Assembly (NCBI GenBank): GCA_020634415.1
Contig: JACKBT010000012.1
Location: 1 to 64,000 of the forward strand
DNA length: 64,000 nucleotides
DNA from: Ardenticatenaceae bacterium
Lineage (GTDB): Bacteria > Chloroflexota > Anaerolineae > Promineifilales > Promineifilaceae
Reading direction: 5' to 3'
Each line of letters begins with the position of its first letter. Position 1 is the stretch's first letter. Under the pieces are notes generated by a model that made no database searches, was not told the origin of the DNA, and saw only the letters and a list, made by a program, of their open reading frames with translations. Positions 17,510 to 24,617 of this stretch are shown here, piece by piece. The position numbers and the translations under genes are program-made.

Positions 17510-18463
17510 ATGTTGCCGAAAATGTATCGAACGCTCCCAGCCGTCCGTGCTGGTTCATCTCTCAATTCAATTGACGCTCAGGTAGGGAATACGCCGCTGC
17601 TGCGTTTGTGGAAAACGGCCGTTGCCCATGACATCCCCGACACAGTAGCCATCTACGCCAAAGCCGAATGGTTCAACCCCAGCGGCTCGGTCAAAGACCG
17701 AGCGGCTCTTAGCATCATCCGCACTGCCGAGGCCAACGGCCAGCTTGAGCCGGGCATGACTTTGCTTGATTCCACATCGGGCAATATGGGCATTGCTTAT
17801 GCCATGCTCGGCGCGGCGCGGGGCTACCGAGTGCAGTTGGCGCTGCCGCGCAACGCCAGCCCCGAACGCATTGCCATCCTGCAAGCCTACGGCGCGGAGC
17901 TGGTTTTCACGGATCCGCTGGAAGGTTCGGATGGGGCCATTGTGGAAGCGCGGCGTATTGCGGCCGCCAATCCGTCCGTCTATTACGCCAATCAGTACAA
18001 CAATTCGGCCAACTGGCGGGCGCATTACCTGACCACAGGCAAGGAGATTTGGGAACAGACGAAGGGCAAAGTGACCCATTTTGTGGCTGGTTTGGGGACG
18101 AGTGGCACATTCACGGGCACGACCCGCCGTTTGAAGGAGTTGAATCCGCAAATTAAGGCCATTTCGATGCAGCCGGACAGCCCTTTTAATGGGCTGGAAG
18201 GGCTGAAGCATATGGCGACGGCGATGAAGCCGGGGATTTATGATGAGACGTTGGCGGATGAGGATACGGCCGTTCGTACCGAAGACGCACACAGTATGGC
18301 CTTGTTCCTGGCGCGACAAGAAGGGCTGTTTGTGGGCATTTCAGCGGCAGCGGCCGTTGTGGCTGCGTTGCAGGTTGCCCGCGAATTGGATGAGGGTGTG
18401 GTGGTGACGGTTTTGCCGGACAATGGCTTTAAGTATCTGAGCGAGAGGTTTTGGAAGGGGTAA
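17510..18463 (+). CDS. cysM: cysteine synthase family protein (CysM/CysK-like)
   Basis: PLP-dependent beta-replacement enzyme of 317 residues. Family marks are VGNTPLLRL, the PLP lysine in NPSGSVKDRAA, the phosphate-binding or substrate loop DSTSGNMGIAYA, and VAGLGTSGTFTGT. It would make cysteine from O-acetyl- or O-phosphoserine and a sulfur donor. The downstream JAMM peptidase, ThiS-like carrier and MoeB-rhodanese match the CysM-CysO-Mec pathway known in Mycobacterium, so the donor may be a protein thiocarboxylate. An IS630-type element now separates it from those genes. The symbol is by analogy. Confidence 0.85.
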   Translation: MLPKMYRTLPAVRAGSSLNSIDAQVGNTPLLRLWKTAVAHDIPDTVAIYAKAEWFNPSGSVKDRAALSIIRTAEANGQLEPGMTLLDSTSGNMGIAYAMLGAARGYRVQLALPRNASPERIAILQAYGAELVFTDPLEGSDGAIVEARRIAAANPSVYYANQYNNSANWRAHYLTTGKEIWEQTKGKVTHFVAGLGTSGTFTGTTRRLKELNPQIKAISMQPDSPFNGLEGLKHMATAMKPGIYDETLADEDTAVRTEDAHSMALFLARQEGLFVGISAAAAVVAALQVARELDEGVVVTVLPDNGFKYLSERFWKG

Positions 18464-18536
18464 TTAATTACGTCATGACGTAGTGCTTAGTTAAGAAAAA
18501 TTTTACACTATCAAAGAAGAGCGTACAATTACGCTC

Positions 18537-18992
18537 ATGAGTAAACATAGAAAAATAACCTTAACAACCGAAGAAAGAACAAGTTTAACCAGCATCATCA
18601 GAAGTGGGCAAACGGCGGCTCGTACCCAAACACGAGCACGCATCCTCTTGCTAACAGATTACAGTCAAGGGGAGCATTGGACAAATGCCAGGATAGCTGA
18701 GGCCATGCAGGTGAGTAAGAAAACAGTGGCCAATATTAGGAAACGCTACTTGGATGAAGGGATGGAAGCCACCTTATATGACAAACCTCGGTCAGGGTCT
18801 CCCCCAAAACTAACAGGGGAGGTAGAAGCGCAATTAACGCTTTTGGCCTGTAGCGACCCACCAGAGGGAGTGAGTAAGTGGACAATGAGATTGTTAGCCG
18901 AGCAGCTGGTAGAACTAGAAGTCATAGAGAGCATTAGCCACGTAGCCGTCTGGGAACGGTTAAAAAAAACGACCTCAAGCCATGGCGAGTGA
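18537..18992 (+). CDS. IS630-family transposase, first frame (HTH domains)
   Basis: 151 residues: a helix-turn-helix part (WTNARIAEAMQVSKKTVANIRKRY) and a second winged-helix part (KWTMRLLAEQLVE). Reading ends shortly after a run of eight A residues at 18962-18969. A -1 slip there joins it to the second frame without loss, giving a transposase of about 376 residues. Programmed frameshifting of this kind is common in IS630 elements, so this is not taken as decay. Confidence 0.9.
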   Translation: MSKHRKITLTTEERTSLTSIIRSGQTAARTQTRARILLLTDYSQGEHWTNARIAEAMQVSKKTVANIRKRYLDEGMEATLYDKPRSGSPPKLTGEVEAQLTLLACSDPPEGVSKWTMRLLAEQLVELEVIESISHVAVWERLKKTTSSHGE

Positions 18993-19666
18993 AAAGCTGG
19001 TGTATCGGTAAACCCTCAGCCCAGTACGTGGCTAAGATGGAAGATGTTTTGGAAGTGTATCAACGACCTTTTGACCCCAAGCGACCCCAAGTTTGCCTGG
19101 ATGAACAAAGTGTGACCTTGCATGAAACGCCTCGGGGCCATTTACCGATGACCCCTGGTGAGGTAGTTCGTCAGGATTATCAGTACACACGTAACGGGAC
19201 TGTCAACCTTTTTATCAAGGTACAACCTTTGACAGGCTGGCGCAGGGTTCATGTCACCAACCGACGCACAAGTCTGGATATGGCTCAAGAGCTACGCCTT
19301 TTGGTGGATGAGGACTTTCCTGAGGCGGAGAAGATTGTCCTTATCACCGACAATCTCAATACTCACTCCCCTGCCTGCCTTTATGCAGCCTTCCCCCCTC
19401 AAGAAGCCAGACGCATTGCGGCCAAGTTAGAATGGCATTACACGCCTGAACACGGCTCTTGGCTTAATGTGGCCGAATGTGAACTTTCCGTTCTCACCCG
19501 TCAATGTCTTAATCGTCGCTTGCCGAACAAGGAGACTGTCGCTCAGGAAGTTGCCGCTTGGCAGCTTCGGCGCAATTCCCTACAGGCTAAGATTCATTGG
19601 CAATTCACGGCTGAGGATGCTCGTATCAAACTGAGAAAACTTTATCCGGTTGTTAAAGAACAATGA
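18968..19666 (+). CDS. IS630-family transposase, second frame (DDE domain)
   Basis: Catalytic half of the transposase. The acidic triad is visible as VCLDEQSV (Asp), VLITDNLNTH (Asp) and SWLNVAECELS (Glu). The frame is shown from 18968, where the A-run slip would deliver ribosomes; the first ATG is at 18989. Both halves are intact, so the element may still be active. Confidence 0.9.
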   Translation, partial: NDLKPWRVKSWCIGKPSAQYVAKMEDVLEVYQRPFDPKRPQVCLDEQSVTLHETPRGHLPMTPGEVVRQDYQYTRNGTVNLFIKVQPLTGWRRVHVTNRRTSLDMAQELRLLVDEDFPEAEKIVLITDNLNTHSPACLYAAFPPQEARRIAAKLEWHYTPEHGSWLNVAECELSVLTRQCLNRRLPNKETVAQEVAAWQLRRNSLQAKIHWQFTAEDARIKLRKLYPVVKEQ

Positions 19667-19813
19667 ACGACGATTTTGGCTATTTTGTAGCCCTACATAT
19701 TGTGTAAAAATTAACTTAACTAAGCAGTAGTTACGTAATTTTCTTTGGGCAATTTGTTCATTGACCAATCCAAAGCCTCTTGTTAAGATTGCGACCAACA
19801 ATTCAATATGTTG

Positions 19814-19928
19814 CTTATCTTATCAAGAGAGGTAGAGGGAACGGCCCGATGAAACCTCAGCAACCGTCCTAATTGGGGAAAGGTGCTAATTCCGGCAGGT
19901 AGATGAACAATCTAGCCTGGAAGATGAG
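19814..19928 (+). promoter_or_regulatory. SAM-I (S-box) riboswitch aptamer
   Basis: Matches the S-box consensus in order: TTATCAAGAGAGGTAGAGGGA, GGCCCGATGAAACC, CAGCAACC, then GGTGCTAATTCC and a closing strand. The P1 helix pairs CTTATCTT (19814-19821) with AAGATGAG (19921-19928) using a G-U pair. Binding of S-adenosylmethionine would lock P1 and switch off the genes downstream. It controls the JAMM/carrier/MoeB-rhodanese operon. Confidence 0.93.
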
Positions 19929-19949
19929 AGAAGGGATGATGATTTTTAG

Positions 19950-19981
19950 ACACCTTCCTCATTTTCAGGAAGGTGTTTTTA
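19950..19981 (+). terminator. SAM riboswitch expression-platform terminator
   Basis: 9-bp perfect stem CACCTTCCT/AGGAAGGTG with a 7-nt loop and a T-run. An alternative antiterminator is visible: ATGAGAGAAGG (19924-19934), which includes the 3' P1 strand, can pair with CCTTCCTCAT (19953-19962). P1 and antiterminator are therefore mutually exclusive, the standard SAM-OFF design. Confidence 0.9.
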
Positions 19982-19995
19982 ATTGTATGCAGCAG

Positions 19996-20028
19996 AGATT
20001 GGCTCAATCTTCAAGATTGAGCCAATCT
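19996..20028. repeat. perfect 33-nt palindrome before JAMM gene
   Basis: Arms AGATTGGCTCAATCTT and its exact complement around a single C, just after the riboswitch terminator and 9 nt before the JAMM gene. It might be a second hairpin hiding the ribosome site, or a protein-binding site. Confidence 0.75.
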
Positions 20029-20037
20029 GGCAAAGAT

Positions 20038-20472
20038 ATGTTGAAATTTAGTAAGGAATTACACGAGCAGATTAAGGCGCATGGGGTAGCTTCGTACCCG
20101 TATGAAGGGTGTGGGCTGCTGCTGGGTCTGGTGGAAAATGGCGATAATGTGGTAACGGCCGTTCAGCCCATGGCCAATGTGTGGCCGGAAGAATCGGAAA
20201 AGCCGATTCGCTTTTTGATTGACCCCCAAGCGTGGCAAAAGGCCGAAGTGGAGGCCATGATGAATGGCCTGGACGTGATCGGCATCTTCCACAGCCATCC
20301 CGACGATGTGCCGGTGGCCTCGCCGCGTGATCTGGCCTGGGCCAGTTGGCCCGGTTACAGCTACCTGATTACGCAGGTGCTAAATGGTGAACCAACCTTC
20401 AGCCGCTCCTGGCAGTTGCAGACGGATCGGTCTGGTTTTTTTGAAGAAGAGATTGAGGAGACTAGAGACTAG
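20038..20472 (+). CDS. JAMM/Mov34 metallopeptidase (Mec/QbsD-like)
   Basis: A 144-residue zinc metallopeptidase. The JAMM motif is complete: HSHPDDVPVASPRD (HxHx7Sx2D), with the upstream Glu in YPYEGCGLLLGL. In related systems such enzymes cut after the Gly-Gly of a sulfur-carrier protein, releasing cysteine or trimming the carrier. The start at 20038 is chosen because it lies after the riboswitch terminator and matches family N termini; an earlier in-frame ATG would sit inside the riboswitch. The stop falls inside a heptamer repeat, so the last residues (ETRD) are repeat-encoded. Confidence 0.9.
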   Translation: MLKFSKELHEQIKAHGVASYPYEGCGLLLGLVENGDNVVTAVQPMANVWPEESEKPIRFLIDPQAWQKAEVEAMMNGLDVIGIFHSHPDDVPVASPRDLAWASWPGYSYLITQVLNGEPTFSRSWQLQTDRSGFFEEEIEETRD

Positions 20473-20516
20473 AGATTGGAGACCCTTCAGTCTCCAGTCT
20501 CTAGTCTCCAGTCTCT
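20455..20516. repeat. heptamer-type hairpin repeat
   Basis: GAGACTA/GAGACTAGAGATTGGAGAC units followed by complementary AGTCTCC/AGTCTCT units. It covers the last codons of the JAMM gene and the gap to the carrier gene. No T-run, so it is not an obvious terminator. Confidence 0.8.
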
Positions 20517-20545
20517 AAAAAATACAGAGAAGGAGAATTTTAATA

Positions 20546-20818
20546 ATGGCAACAATTCGCATTCCTACCCCATTACGGCCGTATACTGGCAACAACGCGC
20601 AGGTAGATGTGCTGGGTGGCACAGTTGGTGCGGCTTTGAGCAATCTGACGGAGAAGCACCCCGACTTGCGGCAGCATCTTTTTGATGGCGATGAACTGCG
20701 CAGCTTTGTCAACATCTATCTGAACCAGGAAGATGTGCGCTACCTGGATGGCGCGGATACAGAGGTGGGCGAGAAAGATACGTTGATGATTATCCCGTCT
20801 ATCGCGGGTGGAAGTTAG
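20546..20818 (+). CDS. ThiS/MoaD/CysO-like sulfur-carrier protein
   Basis: A 90-residue beta-grasp protein, start preceded by AGAAGGAGAATTTTAATA. It opens with TIRIPTPLRPYTGNN and ends TLMIIPSIAGGS. The di-glycine that carries the thiocarboxylate is present but followed by one Ser. In QbsE-type carriers residues after GG are removed by a JAMM peptidase first, and such a peptidase is the adjacent gene. Likely role: sulfur donor for CysM-type cysteine synthesis; molybdopterin or thiamine use cannot be excluded. Confidence 0.88.
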   Translation: MATIRIPTPLRPYTGNNAQVDVLGGTVGAALSNLTEKHPDLRQHLFDGDELRSFVNIYLNQEDVRYLDGADTEVGEKDTLMIIPSIAGGS

Positions 20819-20875
20819 AGATTAGAGATTAGAGATTGGGCAGCCACAATCTCCAATCTCTAATCTTTAGTCTCC
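20816..20875. repeat. heptamer-type hairpin repeat
   Basis: Three AGAGATT units, an 8-nt spacer, then complementary AATCTCC/AATCTCT/AATCTTT units, filling the gap between the carrier gene and the MoeB-like gene. Confidence 0.8.
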
Positions 20876-20891
20876 CCAATCTGGAGAAATT

Positions 20892-22100
20892 ATGAGAGAG
20901 TTAATTGATCAAGCCGCTATCGCTGATGTAAGCCTTTCCCACGAGGAGGTGCAGCGGTACAGCCGCCATCTCATCATGCCGGAGGTGGGGGCTGAGGGGC
21001 AAAAGAAGTTGAAGGCAGCCAGTGTTTTGTTGATTGGAGCCGGGGGGTTGGGATCACCTCTGGGGATGTATTTGGCGGCGGCGGGAATCGGCCGTATTGG
21101 GCTGGTGGATTACGATGTGGTGGATTACACCAATTTGCAGCGGCAAATTATTCACGGCACAAAGGATGTGGGCCGCCCCAAGCTGGAAAGTGCGCGGGAT
21201 CGCATTTTGGACATCAACCCCCATGTGCAGTTGGATTTGTATGAAGTGCCGCTGACTTCGGACAATGCGCTGGAGATTTTTGCGCCGTATGACATCGTCA
21301 TTGATGGCACGGATAACTTTCCCACGCGCTATTTGACCAATGATGCCTGTGTGCTGTTGGGCAAACCCAATGTGTATGGCAGCATCTTCCGTTTTGAGGG
21401 GCAGGCTTCGGTCTTTTATGCCGAAGAGGGGCCATGTTATCGCTGCCTTTTCCCGGAACCGCCGCCGCCGGGCCTGGTGCCAAGCTGTGCTGAGGGCGGT
21501 GTGTTAGGCATTCTGCCTGGTACGATTGGCGCGATTCAGGCGACGGAGGCGATTAAGCTGTTGTTGGGGATTGGTGAGTCGTTGATCGGCCGTTTGCTCC
21601 TCTACGATGCCCTAAACATGAACTTCGACTACGTGCGCCTCCGCAAAAACCCCAACTGCCCCGTATGTAGCGCCAACCCCACGCTAACCGAGTTGATTGA
21701 TTACGAGCAGTTCTGTGGTATGCCCGCCCATGATCGCAGCCTGTATGTGAGCAGCGAAAACGGTGACAGCGATGCTGTGCCGCAGATGTCGCCCGCCGAA
21801 TTGAAAGCGCGGCTGGACAAAGGCGACAACCTGTTCATCCTGGATGTGCGCGAGCCGCACGAGTGGGACATCTCCAATTTGGGCGATTTGGGTGCGGTGC
21901 TGATTCCCAAAGGGCAGGTTTTGGAGCGCATGGGTGAACTGGACACAGCGCAAGAAATGGTGGTGCAGTGCCGCACGGGCGTCCGCAGTGCTGATGTGAT
22001 TCGCCAACTGCGTGAACATGGTTTCAAGAAGATGTGGAACCTGGACGGGGGCATTAACCGCTGGGCGCAGGAAGTGGATGAGTCGCTGCCGACTTATTGA
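20892..22100 (+). CDS. MoeB/ThiF-type activating enzyme with C-terminal rhodanese domain
   Basis: A 402-residue cytosolic enzyme that would adenylate the carrier's Gly-Gly end and load it with sulfur. The ThiF part (1-280) has the nucleotide loop IGAGGLGSPLGMYLAAAG, DYTNLQRQI, and two zinc-type cysteine pairs (CYRCLF; CPVC). The rhodanese domain (~300-395) has the loop VQCRTGVRS with the persulfide Cys. The fusion matches MoeZ/MoeBR proteins that serve CysO-type carriers. Same operon as the two genes before it; a terminator follows. Confidence 0.93.
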   Translation: MRELIDQAAIADVSLSHEEVQRYSRHLIMPEVGAEGQKKLKAASVLLIGAGGLGSPLGMYLAAAGIGRIGLVDYDVVDYTNLQRQIIHGTKDVGRPKLESARDRILDINPHVQLDLYEVPLTSDNALEIFAPYDIVIDGTDNFPTRYLTNDACVLLGKPNVYGSIFRFEGQASVFYAEEGPCYRCLFPEPPPPGLVPSCAEGGVLGILPGTIGAIQATEAIKLLLGIGESLIGRLLLYDALNMNFDYVRLRKNPNCPVCSANPTLTELIDYEQFCGMPAHDRSLYVSSENGDSDAVPQMSPAELKARLDKGDNLFILDVREPHEWDISNLGDLGAVLIPKGQVLERMGELDTAQEMVVQCRTGVRSADVIRQLREHGFKKMWNLDGGINRWAQEVDESLPTY

Positions 22101-22104
22101 TTGG

Positions 22105-22143
22105 AATAGACCAGTACTGGAATGGGAGCAGTACTGGTCTATT
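22105..22143. terminator. bidirectional terminator between MoeB-like gene and toxin-like gene
   Basis: Perfect 15-bp stem AATAGACCAGTACTG and its complement with a 9-nt loop. T-rich on the right and A-rich on the left only weakly. It lies between convergent genes. Confidence 0.75.
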
Positions 22144-22155
22144 TAAATGTTTGCC

Positions 22156-22539
22156 TCAATAACTTTTCAAGATTTCATGGAGTACCTGAGCTATAGTGGG
22201 GGCATCCGATATTTCAACATTATCTGATGTATGTTTGTGTTCTGGCTTAGATAGGGGAGGACGATGTAGCGCGTTATCATAGCGAAAAATCAATTCGTCA
22301 TTTACATCCTGATAATGATAAGCATACATCAATCTTGGCTCAGACAATGTGACATCAACATATTCCCGAAAGTAAAGTTGTGACCCATTTTCAAATTGAA
22401 GCATACCAGCCAAAAAGCCGATAACGGCCGATCTGTGATCAACCTTAATGTCCCTTAATACAGCTTCGCCCGTACCAATCACCTCATCTAAAGCTGCCTC
22501 AATGTTGCGAACATATTCAGTGAAGCTGGTAGCGGACAT
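22156..22539 (-). CDS. TumE-like toxin of a toxin-antitoxin pair (DUF6516-type)
   Basis: 127 residues. The central YAYHYQDVNDELIFRYDNALHRP followed by KPEHKH is the pattern I associate with DUF6516/TumE proteins. The start overlaps the 3' end of the upstream antitoxin-like gene by 23 nt, the usual two-gene toxin-antitoxin layout. The target is not known. It could instead be an unrelated small conserved protein; assignment is from memory of the family motif. Confidence 0.6.
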   Translation of the reverse strand: MSATSFTEYVRNIEAALDEVIGTGEAVLRDIKVDHRSAVIGFLAGMLQFENGSQLYFREYVDVTLSEPRLMYAYHYQDVNDELIFRYDNALHRPPLSKPEHKHTSDNVEISDAPTIAQVLHEILKSY

Positions 22540-22813
22540 TTTTTAGCTCCGTTAACTCGGATTCTAACTTTTCCAAGATTCTTGCTTCACCTGCCCACTC
22601 AATGTATTCCATATCCCCGCCCTGTAAATCTTCGGCAGCCATATTTTGCAAAAAATATTTTGTAGAGACATTATATTTTTCTTCAAATTCCTGAAGATGT
22701 TGCTGTGTACGGCTAATACTTGTTTTCAGTTTGGCTTTGTAAACTTCAATGGCCTGTAAGATAGCTTCTGCACCTTGTTTTCGGCCTAACTCAAACACCA
22801 TTTGTACACTCAT
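22517..22813 (-). CDS. TumA-like antitoxin
   Basis: 98 residues, almost wholly helical and acidic, with EFEEKYNVSTKYFLQN and GGDMEYIEWAGEARILEKLE, resembling antitoxins that precede DUF6516 genes. The start at 22813 follows AAGGAGAAAATT. A coiled-coil stretch covers residues ~20-50. It lies 13 bp downstream of adenine deaminase, on the same strand. Confidence 0.55.
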   Translation of the reverse strand: MSVQMVFELGRKQGAEAILQAIEVYKAKLKTSISRTQQHLQEFEEKYNVSTKYFLQNMAAEDLQGGDMEYIEWAGEARILEKLESELTELKNVRYQLH

Positions 22814-22826
22814 AATTTTCTCCTTA

Positions 22827-24617
22827 TTAATCCACAAACAACGAGACAACTTCAAATTTCGTCACATCTACCAGGCCGAGGTCGGAGATGCGGAGTTCGG
22901 GGATGACGACGAGGGCCAGTAGACTAAGCTGCATGTAGGCGTTGTTGAGATGGCAGCCGCAGTCGTGGAAGGCTTGCACCATCCGCGCTGCTTTGTCGGC
23001 CACCACTTCGGCGCGTTCGTCGGACATGAGGCCAGCGATGGGCAGTTCGACGAGGGCGATCTCCTGCTCATCTTTGTAGACGACGATGCCGCCGCCAACT
23101 TCGCCCAGACGATTGGCAGCTAAGGCCATGTTCTTTTTGCTCGTGCCAACAACGATCATGTGGTGGCTGTCGTGGGCGACGGTGCTGGCGACGGCGCAGG
23201 GGACGTTGAAGCCAAAGCCGGTGACAAAGCCGTTGACCACGCCGCCTGTAGCCTGGTGGCGCTCTACCAGAGCAATTTGGGCGACATCTAGGCGTGTATC
23301 GAGTTGGACGATGCCATTTTCGACAGGCAATACGCGCTCTTCGGCGTGGGTGGGGGCCTGGTTTTCGACGACACCGATGACGCGCACTTTGGTGTGGGAG
23401 CGTGGGGAGTGGATGTGGAAGTCTTCGCGGGTGAGGGTTTTGCCGAGTTTGACTGTGTTTTTGGCGAAGTCGGGGTAGGTGTGTGGGGGGATGTTGGTGT
23501 GGAGACGGCCGTTTTCCGCCACCACCGCACCGCCAGCAATCACCATCTCAATGGGCAGCGCGGCCAAATCACTGCTAATGACTATATCGGCATAGCGACC
23601 GGGCGTAATGCTGCCAATATCCTTCTCCACGCCAAAATGTTGGGCCGTGTTTAGCGTTGCCATTTGAATGGCGGTGATGGGGTTTAGCCCCTGGGCAATG
23701 GCATGGCGCACCACGCGGTTCATATGCCCATCATGCACCAACGTGCCGGAGTGGGAATCATCGGTGCAGAGGATGAAGTTACGGCTGTCCAGCCCTTTTT
23801 CGGTGATGGCTTTGACCTGTGTGGCCACATCATACCAGGCCGAGCCGAGGCGCAGCATCGCCTTCATGCCCTGGCGCACACGGGCGATGCCATCTTCCAG
23901 GCGTGTGCCTTCATGGTCATCGCTGGGGCCGCCCGCCACATAGCCATGAAAGGGCAGCCCCAAATCGGGCGAGGCGTAGTGTCCGCCGATGGTTTTGCCA
24001 GCTTTCATCGTTTCGGCCATTTCGGCGTGCATTTTGTCGTCGTTCATGAACACGCCGGGGAAGTTCATCATCTCGCCCAGGCCGATGATGCCGGGCCAGG
24101 TCATGGCTTCGGCGACTTCGGCGGGGCCGATGGACGCGCCGGGGGTTTCCAGGCCGGGGGCGCTGGGGACGCAGCTGGGCATTTGCACGTAAACGTTGAT
24201 GGGTAAGGTTTGGGCTTCGTCGTGCATGAGTTTGACCCCAGGTAAACCAAGTACGTTGGCGATTTCGTGGGGGTCTATGAACATGCTGGTGGTGCCGTGG
24301 GGGATGACGGCGCGGGCGAATTCGGTGACGGTGACCATGCCGCTTTCGACGTGCATGTGGGCATCGCAGAGGCCGGGGATGAGGTAACGGCCGTCTGCCT
24401 GCACCACTTTCGTCTTTTCCCCAATGGTGTGGCTGGCATCTTCGCCCACGTAGGCGATGCGGCTGCCGCAGACGGCCACATCGGTGCCGGGGATGATTTC
24501 GCCGCTGTGGACGTTGACCCAACGGCCGTTTTTGATGACGAGATCGGCCGGCTGCCGTCCCATCGCTACATTGACCAAATTTTGTGCGGCTTCATACCAT
24601 GTTTGTCGTTTCGTCAT
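22827..24617 (-). CDS. ade: adenine deaminase
   Basis: Cytosolic metal-dependent amidohydrolase, adenine to hypoxanthine plus ammonia, in purine salvage. 596 residues, the normal length. The N-terminal composite-domain strand DLVIKNGRWVNVHSGEI is followed by the metal-binding HMHVESGMVTVTEFARAVIPHGTT, DPHEIANV and FILCTDDSHSGTLVHDGHMN. The C-terminal domain (GFGFNVPCAVASTVAHDSHHMIVVG) is diagnostic. The start overlaps the end of the sensor kinase gene upstream by 26 nt. Confidence 0.95.
   Translation of the reverse strand: MTKRQTWYEAAQNLVNVAMGRQPADLVIKNGRWVNVHSGEIIPGTDVAVCGSRIAYVGEDASHTIGEKTKVVQADGRYLIPGLCDAHMHVESGMVTVTEFARAVIPHGTTSMFIDPHEIANVLGLPGVKLMHDEAQTLPINVYVQMPSCVPSAPGLETPGASIGPAEVAEAMTWPGIIGLGEMMNFPGVFMNDDKMHAEMAETMKAGKTIGGHYASPDLGLPFHGYVAGGPSDDHEGTRLEDGIARVRQGMKAMLRLGSAWYDVATQVKAITEKGLDSRNFILCTDDSHSGTLVHDGHMNRVVRHAIAQGLNPITAIQMATLNTAQHFGVEKDIGSITPGRYADIVISSDLAALPIEMVIAGGAVVAENGRLHTNIPPHTYPDFAKNTVKLGKTLTREDFHIHSPRSHTKVRVIGVVENQAPTHAEERVLPVENGIVQLDTRLDVAQIALVERHQATGGVVNGFVTGFGFNVPCAVASTVAHDSHHMIVVGTSKKNMALAANRLGEVGGGIVVYKDEQEIALVELPIAGLMSDERAEVVADKAARMVQAFHDCGCHLNNAYMQLSLLALVVIPELRISDLGLVDVTKFEVVSLFVD

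Larger units (their letters stand above)
18483..19727 (+). mobile_element. IS630-family insertion sequence (1245 bp)
   Basis: Flanked by TA dinucleotides (18481-18482 and 19728-19729), the duplicated target of IS630/Tc1 elements. Terminal inverted repeats of about 30 bp are imperfect: left begins GTGCTTAGTTAAG, right (complement) CTGCTTAGTTAAG. Inside are two overlapping transposase frames. Removing it rejoins AATTACGTCATGACG-TA-GTTACGTAATT, an imperfect palindrome, so it landed in a hairpin repeat between the cysM-like gene and the SAM riboswitch. Confidence 0.92.

Noticed and set aside
18537..19666. IS630 transposase as a frameshifted pseudogene
   Set aside because: The break is exactly at an A8 slip site and both halves are otherwise intact, which fits programmed -1 frameshifting.
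20455..20516. Terminator after the JAMM gene
   Set aside because: The hairpin is a heptamer repeat without a T-run, and the operon continues.
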